Assembly: GCF_000341265.1 (NCBI RefSeq)
Contig: NZ_ANAE01000095.1
Coordinates: forward strand, 23,178-57,111
DNA: 33,934 nt
Source of the DNA: Nocardiopsis prasina DSM 43845
GTDB lineage: Bacteria > Actinomycetota > Actinomycetes > Streptosporangiales > Streptosporangiaceae
Direction of reading: 5' to 3'
Below the pieces are notes generated by a model. It was not told the origin of the DNA and did not search any database. It saw nothing but the letters and a program-made list of their open reading frames with translations. A program made the translations under genes and the position numbers. Shown here piece after piece: positions 15,728 through 23,923 of the stretch (its first letter is position 1; each line of letters opens with the position of its first letter).

Positions 15728-16819
15728 ATGTCACGACCACCACTCCTACCCCTCGCCGCGGCGCTCGCCAGCGTCGGCCTGGCCCTGACCGCCTGCAACG
15801 GGGTCGGCGACGCCGCCCGCCCCCAGGGCGAGAACGGCGTCATCGGCATCGCCATGCCCACCCAGTCGTCCGAGCGGTGGGTCAACGACGGCGCCAACAT
15901 GGTCGCCGAGTTCGAGGAGCGCGGCTACGGCACCGACCTCCAGTACGCCGAGGACGTCGTCCAGGACCAGATCTCCCAGATCGAAAACATGATCACGCGG
16001 GGGGTGGACGTCCTGGTCATCGCGTCCATCGACGGTGAGGCGCTCGGCGACGTGATCGACACCGCCGCCGGCAACGACATCCCCGTGATCGCCTACGACC
16101 GGCTGATCATGGGCAGCGAGAACGTGGACTACTACGCCACCTTCGACAACTTCGAGGTCGGCGTGCTCCAGGGTCAGTACATCGTCGACTCGCTGGACCT
16201 GGAGAACGAGGACGGCCCGTTCAACATCGAGCTGTTCGGCGGCTCCCCCGACGACAACAACGCCTACTTCTTCAACGAGGGGGCGATGTCGGTGCTCCAA
16301 CCGCACATCGACGACGGCACCCTCGACGTGCGCAGCGGGCAGACCTCCATGGAACAGATCGCGACGCCGCGGTGGGACGGTGCCGTGGCCCAGTCACGGA
16401 TGGACAACCTGCTCAGCGCCAACTACTCCGGGGAGGACGTCGACGCGGTCCTGTCGCCCTTCGACGGCATCAGCCTCGGGGTGATCGAGTCCCTGCGAGC
16501 GGTGGGTTACGGCTCCGAGTCCCGCCCCCTGCCGATCGTCACCGGGCAGGACGCCGACCTGTCCTCGGTGCGGTCCATTATCGCCGGGGAGCAGACCCAG
16601 ACCGTCTTCAAGGACACGCGCGCGCTGGCCTCACAGACCGTCGACATGTCCGAGGCGATCCTGGCGGGCGAGGAGGTGCCGGTCAACGACACCGACACCT
16701 ACGACAACGGCGCCAGGGTCGTGCCCTCGTTCCTGTTGGAGCCGGTCTCGGTGGACCTGGACAACTACCACGCGGTGCTGGTCGAGAGCGGCTACTACGA
16801 GGAGACCGACCTCGAATGA
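15728..16819 (+). CDS. chvE: Multiple-monosaccharide ABC transporter binding lipoprotein (ChvE-like)
   Basis: The predicted protein has 363 aa. The signal peptide ends in the lipobox LTAC with Cys23 lipidated. The mature part is a type I periplasmic-binding fold: [65 protein letters not shown], and late [33 protein letters not shown]. These match ChvE/XylF-class binders of aldoses such as L-arabinose, xylose, galactose and glucose. AGGAAAG lies 9 nt before ATG 15728. The ATPase gene starts inside its stop codon (ATGA). Because it lies in the ara operon, L-arabinose is the probable main ligand here. Confidence 0.92.
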   Translation: MSRPPLLPLAAALASVGLALTACNGVGDAARPQGENGVIGIAMPTQSSERWVNDGANMVAEFEERGYGTDLQYAEDVVQDQISQIENMITRGVDVLVIASIDGEALGDVIDTAAGNDIPVIAYDRLIMGSENVDYYATFDNFEVGVLQGQYIVDSLDLENEDGPFNIELFGGSPDDNNAYFFNEGAMSVLQPHIDDGTLDVRSGQTSMEQIATPRWDGAVAQSRMDNLLSANYSGEDVDAVLSPFDGISLGVIESLRAVGYGSESRPLPIVTGQDADLSSVRSIIAGEQTQTVFKDTRALASQTVDMSEAILAGEEVPVNDTDTYDNGARVVPSFLLEPVSVDLDNYHAVLVESGYYEETDLE

Positions 16820-18393
16820 GCACCCCGAACCGCGTGCCCGCTGCCCCGGGGCCACTGCTGCGCATGCGCGACATCCGCAAGGAGTTCCCCGGGGTCCGGG
16901 CCCTGGACGGTGTCTCCCTGGACGTGGCCCACGGAAGCGTCCACGCCCTCATGGGCGAGAACGGCGCGGGCAAGTCCACCCTGATGAAGGTGCTCAGCGG
17001 CGTGCATCCGGCGGGTTCCTTCACCGGGCTGGTGGAGGTGGACGGTGAGCCCCGCGCCTTCTCCGACGTCGCGGCCAGCGAGCGGGCCGGGATCGCCATC
17101 ATCCACCAGGAACTCGCCCTCGTCCCGCAGCTGTCCCTCAGTGAGAACGTGCTCCTGGGCCACGAGGAGACCCGGTTCGGCGTCATCGACTGGGGGGCGA
17201 CCCACGCCCGGGCGCGCGAACTGCTGCTGCGGGTGGGGCTGGACGAGAACCCCGCCACCGCCGTCTCCGCGCTGAGCATCGGCGCCCAGCAGATGGTGGA
17301 GATCGCCAAGGCGCTGGCCAAGGACGTGCGGCTGCTGATCCTGGACGAGCCGACCTCGGCGCTCAACGAGGCCGAGAGCGACCGGTTGCTGGACCTGCTC
17401 CTTGACCTACGCGAGCAGGGAGTGGCGTGCGTGCTCATCTCGCACAAGCTCGGTGAGGTCATGCGGGTCAGCGACGAGGTCACCATCCTGCGCGACGGCC
17501 GCACCGTGGAGACCCTGGCCGTGGAGCGCGACGACCAGGGCAGGCCCTCGATCGACGAGGACCGCGTCATCCGGGGGATGGTCGGTCGGGACCTGGACCA
17601 GCGCTACCCCGATCCCGACGGCGAGATCGGGCCGGTCCGCTTCGAGGTGCGCGACTGGACCGTGGACCACCCCACCCAGGCGGGACGGCGGATGGTCGAG
17701 GGCGTGGACCTGACCCTCCGAAGCGGCGAGGTCGTGGGGCTGGCCGGGCTCATGGGGGCGGGACGCACCGAGTTCGCGATGAGCCTGTTCGGGCGTTCCT
17801 ACGGCCGCTACGTCCGGGGCAGCCTGCTCCGTGACGGCGCCGAGCTGCGCGTGAACGACGTCGCCGACGCCATCGCCGCGGGGGTCGCCTACGTGCCGGA
17901 GGACCGCAAGTCGCTGGGGTTGGTCCTGGACGACGACATCCGGCACAACACCACCCTGGCCGCCCTGGACCGGGTCTCCACGCGCGGGGTCCTCGACCCG
18001 GGGCTGGAGACGGTGGAGGCCCGGAGCATGAGCGAACGCATGCGCGTGCGCAGCCACGGAGTCGACCAGACCGTGCGCACCCTCAGCGGCGGGAACCAGC
18101 AGAAGGTCGTGCTGGGCAAGTGGATGTTCACACGACCCGAACTGCTGATCCTGGACGAACCCACCCGTGGCATCGACGTGGGCGCGAAGTACGAGATCTA
18201 CCTGATCGTGCGCCGACTGGCGGCCGAGGGCGCCTGTGTACTCCTCATCTCCTCCGAGCTGCCGGAGGTCCTCGGCATGAGCGACCGCGTCTACGCCATG
18301 TGCGAGGGGCGCGTCACCGGCCAGGTCGCGGCGGCCGACGCCGACCAGGAAACCCTGATGAGACTCATGACCCGAACCGGGGACCCGACGTGA
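16816..18393 (+). CDS. mmsA: Multiple-monosaccharide ABC transporter ATP-binding protein, tandem ATPase
   Basis: The predicted protein has 525 aa containing two ABC domains, as in RbsA/XylG/GguA. Domain 1 has Walker [10 protein letters not shown] (47-55), Q-loop HQELALV, a LSIGAQQ signature and Walker [12 protein letters not shown]. Domain 2 has a degenerate P-loop ([10 protein letters not shown]), the [13 protein letters not shown] block, LSGGNQQK signature and [16 protein letters not shown]. The degenerate second site is normal for the family. ATG 16816 overlaps the chvE stop and the permease GTG overlaps its own stop, so all three subunits are translationally coupled. It powers sugar uptake from the cytoplasmic face. 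Confidence 0.94.
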   Translation: MSTPNRVPAAPGPLLRMRDIRKEFPGVRALDGVSLDVAHGSVHALMGENGAGKSTLMKVLSGVHPAGSFTGLVEVDGEPRAFSDVAASERAGIAIIHQELALVPQLSLSENVLLGHEETRFGVIDWGATHARARELLLRVGLDENPATAVSALSIGAQQMVEIAKALAKDVRLLILDEPTSALNEAESDRLLDLLLDLREQGVACVLISHKLGEVMRVSDEVTILRDGRTVETLAVERDDQGRPSIDEDRVIRGMVGRDLDQRYPDPDGEIGPVRFEVRDWTVDHPTQAGRRMVEGVDLTLRSGEVVGLAGLMGAGRTEFAMSLFGRSYGRYVRGSLLRDGAELRVNDVADAIAAGVAYVPEDRKSLGLVLDDDIRHNTTLAALDRVSTRGVLDPGLETVEARSMSERMRVRSHGVDQTVRTLSGGNQQKVVLGKWMFTRPELLILDEPTRGIDVGAKYEIYLIVRRLAAEGACVLLISSELPEVLGMSDRVYAMCEGRVTGQVAAADADQETLMRLMTRTGDPT

Positions 18394-19664
18394 ACCACCC
18401 GACCCGAACCCCCCTGAGGGGGCTGCTGCGGGGCAACACCCGCCAGTACGGCATGGCCATCGCCCTGGTGGCCGTCATCATCCTGTTCCAGGTCCTCACC
18501 GGAGGGCTGCTCCTCACCCCGCTCAACATCACCAACCTGATCATGCAGAACTCCTACATCCTGATCCTGGCGATCGGGATGATGCTGGTGATCATCACCG
18601 GTCACATCGACCTGTCGGTCGGTTCGGTGGTGGCCTTCACCGGCGCGATGTCGGCGATCATGCTCACCTCGTGGGGGCTGCCGACACTCGTCGTGGTCCC
18701 CATCGCGCTGCTGCTGGGAGCGGCCATCGGCGCCTGGCAGGGCTTCTGGATCGCCTACGTGGGAGTTCCCGCGTTCATCGTCACCCTGGCGGGGATGCTG
18801 ATCTTCCGGGGCGCCACCCTGGCGGCCCTGGGCGGGGAGTCCATCGCTCCGCTCCCGCAGTCGCTGCGGGTGATCGCCAGCGGGTTCCTGCCCGGGCAGA
18901 CGGACGGGCTCCACCTGCCCACCCTCGCCCTCGGCGTGGCCGGGGCGGCGGCCATCGTGTGGGTCCAGTGGCGTTCGCGGGCCCGGTCCCTCGCCCGCGA
19001 CCTGCCGGTGCCTCCCGCGGCGGTGACGGTCGCGAGTTCGGTGGTGGTGTCCGCTGCCATCGTCGCGTTCACCTACGCGCTGGCCGGGCACAACGGTCTG
19101 CCGCTCGTGGGTGTGCTGCTGATCGCGCTCATCGGCGGCTACGCGTTCGTGATGCGCTCCACCACCATGGGACGGCGTGTGTACGCCGTGGGCGGCAGTG
19201 AGCGGGCCGCCGCGCTGTCGGGGATCCGCACCAAGCGGGTCACGTTCTGGGTGTTCGTGAACATGGGTGTGCTCTCGGCGCTGGCCGGGCTCATCTTCAC
19301 CGGCCGACTGAACGCGGCCACCCCGGGCGCGGGCACCATGTTCGAGCTGGACGCCATCGCCGCGGCCTTCATCGGTGGCGCTTCCGCGTCCGGTGGTGTG
19401 GGCAGCGTGATCGGCGCGGTCATCGGTGCCCTGTTCATGGGCGTGCTCAACAACGGCATGTCGCTGATCGGCCTGGGCGTGGACTGGCAGCAGTTCATCA
19501 AGGGGCTGGTCCTGCTGCTCGCGGTGGCCTTCGACATCTACAACAAGAAGCGCGTGGGCGGTTCGGGGCCGATCCTGCCCGGAATGCGCTCACGCGCCGG
19601 TGGCGGCGGCCCCACTGGCGGTGGCGAACCCGCACGGGTGTCCGGGGAGAGCTCCCCGGCCTGA
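18390..19664 (+). CDS. mmsB: Multiple-monosaccharide ABC transporter permease
   Basis: The predicted protein has 424 aa, longer than RbsC (about 320) because it has the extra helices and C-terminal extension usual for GguB/XylH-type permeases. Blocks include IGMMLVIITGHIDLSVGSVVAFTG, VPAFIVTLAGMLIFRG, GRRVYAVGGSERAAALSGI (the ATPase-contact loop) and AAAFIGGASASGGVGSVIGAVIGALFMGVLNNGMSLIGL. About ten membrane segments can be discerned. GTG 18390 overlaps the mmsA TGA by 4 nt. The Gly/Pro/Ser-rich last 35 residues look disordered. A 16-bp hairpin follows the stop, so it is the last gene of the ara operon. Confidence 0.93.
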   Translation: MNHPTRTPLRGLLRGNTRQYGMAIALVAVIILFQVLTGGLLLTPLNITNLIMQNSYILILAIGMMLVIITGHIDLSVGSVVAFTGAMSAIMLTSWGLPTLVVVPIALLLGAAIGAWQGFWIAYVGVPAFIVTLAGMLIFRGATLAALGGESIAPLPQSLRVIASGFLPGQTDGLHLPTLALGVAGAAAIVWVQWRSRARSLARDLPVPPAAVTVASSVVVSAAIVAFTYALAGHNGLPLVGVLLIALIGGYAFVMRSTTMGRRVYAVGGSERAAALSGIRTKRVTFWVFVNMGVLSALAGLIFTGRLNAATPGAGTMFELDAIAAAFIGGASASGGVGSVIGAVIGALFMGVLNNGMSLIGLGVDWQQFIKGLVLLLAVAFDIYNKKRVGGSGPILPGMRSRAGGGGPTGGGEPARVSGESSPA

Positions 19665-19679
19665 GTCGACAGCGCGCGG

Positions 19680-19719
19680 GTGGCCGCGGACCCGCGATGT
19701 GAGGCGGGTCCGCGGCCAC
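19680..19719 (+). terminator. Hairpin terminator of the arabinose operon
   Basis: GTGGCCGCGGACCCGC and GCGGGTCCGCGGCCAC form a perfect 16-bp stem with an 8-nt loop, starting 15 nt after the mmsB stop. There is no T-tract, which is common for actinomycete terminators. Nothing recognisable lies in 19720-19965. Confidence 0.7.
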
Positions 19720-19967
19720 GGACGTCCGAGGGCGGTCTCGCTTGACGGCCCCTGCACCCCGGGTGCCCCGTCCCGGCCACCCGGGACGCGGGTCCGCGCT
19801 ACCGGGACTTCGCGCTGATCACGGTCCGCCCTCCCTGGTGCGCGAAGTTCACCGACGGTCGGCTCCGCACCGGAGTGGCCTGGGTGCCACCGCGAACAGG
19901 CCCAGGGCCTTGGTCCCGGAGTCCTCCCGGGGCTCCGGGACCCCGCCCTCGACCGCCGCCCGAGGCC

Positions 19968-20345
19968 AGCCTTCGGGCATGCGGGGAACGTGATCGGGGC
20001 CGCGATCTGTTCGAGGGGGAGGTCGAGCGCCTCCACGAGCGTTTCGGCGTCCACCGCACCGAGCAGGGACCGACGCAGTTCGAGCATGCCCCGGTGTTCT
20101 TCCGGGGTGAGACTGCCCCGACCATGAAGGTGGTGGCGTAGGCGCTCGCGAGCGCTCCGTACACGGACTGCTGTTGGATTCCGTAGTCGATGACGGGCAG
20201 GTCCTCGCCCCGTCCGTTCGTCGTCAACCGGTGCGGGGAGTACCGGTGGACGATCCCGGCGCTGGCCCGGGTCACCGCGGCCAGCGCGGTGGCTCCGGCT
20301 GCGGAAGCCACGGAGAGGCCCTGGCCCCGCCAGGCCGCGCAGTCG
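19968..20345 (-). pseudogene. Remnant of an acyl-CoA oxidase/dehydrogenase gene
   Basis: Two minus-strand frames carry adjoining pieces that read like one protein family. Frame one (about 20345-20120) gives SAAGATALAAVTRASAGIVHRYS, then LPVIDYGIQQQSVYGALASAYATTF, the helical C-domain pattern of acyl-CoA oxidases. Frame two (about 20115-19968) gives LTPEEHRGMLELRRSLLGAV and TLVEALDLPLEQIAAPI, resembling the extreme C terminus of such enzymes. The frame changes near 20117, and the roughly 150-200 residues normally between these pieces are missing. The N-terminal catalytic part is also absent. I therefore read it as a decayed, internally deleted gene. The family assignment rests on my recall of sequence patterns. 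Confidence 0.5.
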
Positions 20346-20430
20346 CGAGCTTCGTTCAGCGAGCAGGACAGCGTGGGGCAGGCTCACGCGGCTGGCCACA
20401 CCTACCTGCTGCGCATGCGACGGAACCCGA

Positions 20431-21465
20431 CTAGTCTCCGGCCGGGGCACCCACGCTGTGACGTTCGACGAGGGTCGGGGTGACGATGCGGCGCTCGGCC
20501 TGCTGCTCCCCGGAGATTCCGGAGAGCAACAGGCTCAGTGCTTCGGCGGCCACGGTGTCGAAGTCGGGGCGCACGGTGGTCAGGGGCGGGATGAAGTAGC
20601 CCGCCTCGGGCACGTCGTCGAACCCCACCACGCTGACGTCCCCCGGGACGGACCGGCCGCGTTCCGACATGGCCCGCAGGATCCCCAGGGCCAGATGGTC
20701 GTTGGCGGCGAACACGGCCGTGACCTCGGGCATCCGGGCGAGCATGAGCCCCGCGCGGTAACCCGAGGCGGCGCTCCAGTCGGCCGGACTGACCGGCGGA
20801 ACCTCCGCGCCCGCCTCCTCCAGGGCTTGTCGCCACCCCCGCTGGCGACCGGCGGCGTCGAACCAGTCCTCGGGGCCTCTGACGTGCCAGACGGTCTCGT
20901 GCCCCGCGTCCAACAGGTGCCGGGTGGCCAGCCGGGCCCCGGCCTCCTGGTCGACGGTGACCAATGCGGCCCCGGCGCGTTCGGGGTCACCGTCGATCGC
21001 CACCAGGGGGACGTCGGTCGGGACCTCGGTCAGGGCCGCGTCGGCGGCGGCGGTGGGGGCTATCACCACGATTCCCGCTGCCCGCTGTTCGCGGTGGTGT
21101 TCCACCGCGGCGGTGATGGAGCCCCGGTCCAGGACCCGGACCCGGCGCACGCTCACCACGAAGCCCTGGGCTGCGGCAGCCAACTCGAAGGCGGCCAGCA
21201 GCGATGAAGGTCCGAAGAGAGTGGAGTTCTGCGCCACCACGCCGATGAGCTGGGACTTGCCGGTCGCCAGTGTGCGGGCCGCGCGGTTGGGCCGGTAGCC
21301 GAGCTGTTCGATGGCGGCTCGCACTCGCAGCCTGGTCTGTTCGCGCACGTTGGGGTGCCCGTTGAGGACGCGGGAGACGGTCTGGTGGGACACCCCCGCG
21401 AGCCGGGCGACGTCCGTCATCGCGGGGTCGCGGTTCGTCCGGGTGGATGAGGAGGTGTGGTCCAC
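20431..21465 (-). CDS. LacI-family regulator, probable L-arabinose operon repressor
   Basis: The predicted protein has 344 aa. GTG 21465 was chosen because AAGGAG lies 6 nt before it; longer in-frame starts (up to 21555) would overlap the promoter. The helix-turn-helix is canonical: MTDVARLAGVSHQTVSRVLNGHPNV (about 16-40), then the hinge GYRPNRAARTLATGKSQLIGVV. The sensor domain has GIVVIAPTAAAD, HLLDAGHETVWHVRGPEDWFDA, FAANDHLALGILRAMSERG and SVVGFDDVPEAGYFIPPLTTVRPD. Its promoter contains GTTGGCGCTAACA, one base different from the reverse complement of the araB operator core, so it most likely represses itself and the convergent ara operon. The direct effector is presumably L-arabinose; I have not assigned a gene name. 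Confidence 0.9.
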   Translation of the reverse strand: MDHTSSSTRTNRDPAMTDVARLAGVSHQTVSRVLNGHPNVREQTRLRVRAAIEQLGYRPNRAARTLATGKSQLIGVVAQNSTLFGPSSLLAAFELAAAAQGFVVSVRRVRVLDRGSITAAVEHHREQRAAGIVVIAPTAAADAALTEVPTDVPLVAIDGDPERAGAALVTVDQEAGARLATRHLLDAGHETVWHVRGPEDWFDAAGRQRGWRQALEEAGAEVPPVSPADWSAASGYRAGLMLARMPEVTAVFAANDHLALGILRAMSERGRSVPGDVSVVGFDDVPEAGYFIPPLTTVRPDFDTVAAEALSLLLSGISGEQQAERRIVTPTLVERHSVGAPAGD

Positions 21466-21517
21466 CCGTGACTCCTTGGCTGGCTGTGTGATCCGGGAAT
21501 CCCTGTGGTGCGGTTGA

Positions 21518-21555
21518 GTTGGCGCTAACATATCCCACTCGCCCGAAAGGTTCAA
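21518..21555 (-). promoter_or_regulatory. Promoter and operator of the LacI-family gene
   Basis: On the minus strand TTGAAC (21555-21550) and TATGTT (21532-21527) are separated by exactly 17 nt. The operator core GTTGGCGCTAACA (21518-21530, plus-strand reading) overlaps the -10 box. The arrangement predicts autorepression and shares the motif of the araB promoter. Confidence 0.7.
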
Positions 21556-21593
21556 TGTTCACGGGTCTGCCGGGAGCTCCCTTCACTCCGCCT

Positions 21594-21606
21594 TGTTAGC
21601 GCTCAC
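21594..21606. promoter_or_regulatory. Additional operator-like site
   Basis: TGTTAGCGCTCAC matches the reverse complement of the regulator's own operator core (TGTTAGCGCCAAC) at 11 of 13 positions, about 76 bp upstream of it. It could be an auxiliary site. Confidence 0.45.
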
Positions 21607-21672
21607 GCGCAGAAGCGAGAGCGCGGTGGGCGCACTGTCCCTCCCTCCTCGACCCCTCGGCGGGCAAGCCTC

Positions 21673-22160
21673 TCAGTGGGCTCGCGTGCCGTCGACGATC
21701 GTCCGAGCGCTCGCGTGCAGGCTCTCGGCGCCGACCCCGTCGAGCACCTGGGTCGAGATCCCGAGGACGAACGAGTGCACCACCAGCGCCGCGGAACCGG
21801 CATCGAGGTCCGCGCGCAACGCTTCGACCGTGATCCCCCGACGGAGGCAGTCCTCGATCCGGGCACGGTCGTCCGCCCGACGGGCCGCGACGATCCGCCT
21901 GGCGTCGACGTCATCGTCGCCGGTCGCCCCGACCGTCGCCGAGTTCGCCACGAGACAACCACGCGGATGCGAGGGGTCGGACTGGATGTAGATCGTGTCG
22001 AACAGCATGCAGGTCAACGCCGTGATTGGACCGAGCGTGGGGTCGCCGACGATCTCGCTCACCCGTCCGGGACCCGCGACGTGGTGCGCGAGGGCGCGCT
22101 CGAAGAGTGCCTTCTTCGAACCGAACGCCCCGTAGAGGCTGGCCGACGACAGATGCTCTG
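21673..22160 (-). pseudogene. TetR-family regulator lacking its DNA-binding domain
   Basis: The frame reads ASLYGAFGSKKALFERALAHHV, which is the end of a TetR helix-turn-helix region, then the ligand domain: ALTCMLFDTIYIQSDPSHPRGCLVANSATV and a TetR_C-like tail to TGA 21673. The first about 35-40 residues, including the recognition helices, are absent. Upstream of about 22160 the sequence changes to that of an MFS gene on the opposite strand. No start codon with a ribosome site fits, so it is a 5'-truncated pseudogene. It appears to be half of a divergent regulator/efflux pair. Confidence 0.75.
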
Positions 22161-22410
22161 CGGCTGGGCATTCGGAGGGTCGGCGACCCAGGCGCAGACA
22201 GCCATCGGCAACGCGGCGGGCGAGAGCGCCGACATCGCGAACGCCATGCTCACAACGGCGTTCAACCTGGTCATCTTCGGTGGCGCGGCCGTCAGACGCC
22301 TTCCTCATCGACGGCAGCGGCCCCGCCGCTCCCCCACGGCCATGATCGCGCTCTCCGCCGTCGCAGTCTTGGCCGTCGCGTCCAGCCGCAGACCGGTCTT
22401 CCCCAAGTAA
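22155..22410 (+). pseudogene. C-terminal fragment of an MFS efflux transporter
   Basis: The plus-strand frame gives CGWAFGGSATQAQTAIGNA, then DIANAMLTTAFNLVIFGGAA, the pattern of the tenth and eleventh helices of DHA1-type MFS exporters. The frame then breaks: the expected continuation DAFLIDGSGPAA lies in another frame (about 22300-22335) before the first frame resumes with TAMIALSAVAVLAVAS and stops at TAA 22410. Only about the last fifth of a transporter is present, and it has two compensating frameshifts. The left boundary coincides with the truncated TetR gene. Confidence 0.7.
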
Positions 22411-22418
22411 CGGCACCA

Positions 22419-22452
22419 CAGGTGAGGGCTCGCGTGCGCGGACTCTCACCTG
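22419..22452 (+). terminator. Hairpin after the MFS remnant
   Basis: CAGGTGAG and CTCACCTG form an 8-bp stem around an 18-nt loop, 8 nt after the stop of the MFS remnant, presumably its old terminator. The loop contains CGCGTGCGCGG, which is also the core of the CRISPR repeat further right; this may be chance. The rest of 22411-22659 has no gene. Confidence 0.4.
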
Positions 22453-22493
22453 CGGGGCGGTGCTTCGCCAACGGAACAACCAGAACCGGGACA

Positions 22494-22521
22494 GGTTCAT
22501 CACCGCGCCCGCGGGGCACCA
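22494..22521 (-). repeat. Degenerate type I-E CRISPR-like repeat
   Basis: This 28-nt segment matches the array repeat at 23764-23791 at about 21 of 28 positions, including GGT, CATC, CCGCG and CGCGGGGC blocks. On the minus strand it ends in GATGAACC, the end seen in many type I-E repeats. No second copy occurs at the 61-nt period. It could be a fossil of an older array or a chance GC-rich match. Confidence 0.4.
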
Positions 22522-22659
22522 TTCCATCAAGGTGACCGAGTGCGTACGACCGGTTCCCACCCCTGCCCCGTGGACCCCACGAGTAGCCCAGCCCCCGCAG
22601 CCACCACAGCCCCGACCGCCGACCGGTCGGTGTCCGCCATGTCCAGGAGGAGGCCCTCC

Positions 22660-23502
22660 GTGGCCCGACCCAGCAAGTACGTATCCCGGTTCGACCTGGG
22701 GTGGGGAACGTCCCCAGCAGCGTCCGCCGATCCCCGGTCCGGTCTGGTCGTCCACTACGACAGCAGCAACCAGAACCTCGCCGATAAGGACCACTCCGCC
22801 TGTCTCACCTACTGGCGCAACACCCGCGCATTCCACACCGGCCCCTCCCGTGGCTGGGTGGACATCGGCTACAGCTGGCTGGCCTGTGCCCACGGCTACG
22901 TCATCGACGGGCGCGGCCCCCGGCGTGAGCAGGCCGCACAGCCCGGCGGGAACCGGACGCACTACAGCGTGACGTTGGCGACCGGCCCCACCGACACCAT
23001 CACGGACGCCCAGATCAACGCGGTCCGCGAGCTGCGCCAGTGGCTCGTGGACGACTACACCAACGCGGGCACCGTGCTCGGGCACCGCGACTTCATCGCC
23101 ACCTCGTGCCCCGGTGACCGGGCGTACTCCATGGTGCGCGACGGCACGTTCACCCAGGCCCCCGGGCCGATCACAGGAGGAGAAGGTTCGTTGCTCGGAC
23201 TCAAGGAAGGCGACGGCCTGCTGCCCGGCGCCCCGGTCGAAGGTGTGAAAGCTGTTCAGCGACTGATCGTGGCCGCCGGGTTCGGTTCCACCCTCGCCCC
23301 CGACGGAGTCGACGGCCGGTGGGGCCCAGCCACCTCGGAGGGTCTCCTCCAGGCACGCCAGTACGTCGGTTCGGGCGTCACCTCGATCAGGAGCATGACC
23401 GGCGAGTCCTACGCACAACTGATCCGGGCGTGCGCACGTCGGGAGGCGGAGCGCGCCGTCGGTGCCCTGGACGTCCCGGTCGACAGCGGCGACGGGCGCT
23501 GA
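22660..23502 (+). CDS. N-acetylmuramoyl-L-alanine amidase (PGRP/amidase_2) with peptidoglycan-binding domain
   Basis: This enzyme cleaves the amide bond between MurNAc and the stem peptide. The predicted protein has 280 aa starting at GTG 22660, 6 nt after AGGAGGAGG; an ATG at 22639 is the alternative. Residues 25-165 form the amidase: zinc ligands His32 (VVHYDSS), His142 and Cys150 (GHRDFIATSCPGD), and the conserved Tyr71 in DIGYSWLA. Residues about 190-250 form a PG_binding_1 repeat (VEGVKAVQRLIVAAGF, DGVDGRWGPATSEGLLQARQ). There is no signal peptide, as in phage endolysins. It stands alone between a degenerate CRISPR-like repeat and a CRISPR array, so it may be a prophage leftover. A hairpin follows at 23564. 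Confidence 0.88.
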   Translation: MARPSKYVSRFDLGWGTSPAASADPRSGLVVHYDSSNQNLADKDHSACLTYWRNTRAFHTGPSRGWVDIGYSWLACAHGYVIDGRGPRREQAAQPGGNRTHYSVTLATGPTDTITDAQINAVRELRQWLVDDYTNAGTVLGHRDFIATSCPGDRAYSMVRDGTFTQAPGPITGGEGSLLGLKEGDGLLPGAPVEGVKAVQRLIVAAGFGSTLAPDGVDGRWGPATSEGLLQARQYVGSGVTSIRSMTGESYAQLIRACARREAERAVGALDVPVDSGDGR

Positions 23503-23563
23503 TCCCGCACCGGAGACCGTGACGGTCACTGCCCTGGAGCCATCCACGAAGAGCCGGGGTTCA

Positions 23564-23593
23564 GGCGCAGACCCCCAGACGGAGGTCTGCGCC
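23564..23593 (+). terminator. Hairpin terminator after the amidase gene
   Basis: GGCGCAGACC and GGTCTGCGCC form a perfect 10-bp stem with a 10-nt loop, 61 nt after the amidase stop. No T-tract follows. Confidence 0.55.
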
Positions 23594-23641
23594 CCTGTGC
23601 CCGCAGGACTCACCCTGCTGTGGCAGCCTCTTGCTCCTAGA

Positions 23642-23791
23642 GGCCCATCCCCGCGTGCGCGGGGCTCACCGAAGCATCTCCAGGAGCGGTGTCCACGTGT
23701 TCGGTCCATCCCCGCGTGCGCGGGGCTCACGTAATCGTGGCCGCCCACCCGGTGCTTTCCACCGGTCCATCCCCGCGTGCGCGGGGCTCAC
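23642..23791 (-). CRISPR. Short type I-E CRISPR array, 3 repeats and 2 spacers
   Basis: Three 28-nt repeats occur at 23642-23669, 23703-23730 and 23764-23791, exactly 61 nt apart. In the minus-strand orientation each begins GTGAGCCCCGC and ends GCGGGGATGGACC, matching the type I-E repeat layout. Both following bases are G, so the functional unit is better described as a 29-nt repeat plus 32-nt spacer. The left-most repeat has one substitution (GGCCC for GGTCC), typical of the leader-distal end, so the leader should lie to the right (23792-23870). No cas gene is present in the window. I found no match of either spacer in this window by eye. Confidence 0.93.
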
Positions 23792-23870
23792 GCTTAATGA
23801 CCTGCGACGACGCGGGCCGTTATCTCCGCTTGACCTTCACAGCCGCACATCTTGTCCACATGATGTCAGA
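23792..23870 (-). promoter_or_regulatory. Presumed CRISPR leader
   Basis: This 79-nt gap lies between the leader-proximal repeat and the paaI terminator hairpin and is more AT-rich than its surroundings (for example TCATTAAGC touching the repeat on the minus strand). The leader role is inferred from array orientation only. Confidence 0.4.
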
Positions 23871-23915
23871 GGCCGGGGCCCTGAGACCCTCAGTCCCTAG
23901 CCCCAAACCCCGGCC
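23871..23915 (-). terminator. Terminator of the paaABCDE-paaI operon
   Basis: GGCCGGGG (23871-23878) pairs with CCCCGGCC (23908-23915), enclosing a smaller CTGAG/CTCAG stem (23881-23893). It lies 8 nt beyond the paaI stop and separates the operon from the CRISPR leader. Confidence 0.5.
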
Positions 23916-23923
23916 CCACACCA

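Noticed and set aside
21466..21555. Longer N terminus of the LacI-family regulator (ATG at 21555)
   Set aside because: That start overlaps a well-spaced -35/-10 pair and the operator; GTG 21465 has AAGGAG at ideal distance.
21572..21581. GGGAGCTCCC as another CelR site
   Set aside because: It lacks the central GC of the CelR motif (10 bp instead of 12), so the half-site spacing is wrong.
22421..22449. A second degenerate CRISPR-like repeat left of the amidase
   Set aside because: Only the palindromic core CGCGTGCGCGG and CTCAC match; the spacing to the next candidate is 73 nt, not 61, and the segment is better explained as the loop of a terminator hairpin.
23670..23763. Self-targeting by the CRISPR spacers within this window
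   Set aside because: I looked for parts of both spacers on both strands by eye and found no match; a proper search was not possible.
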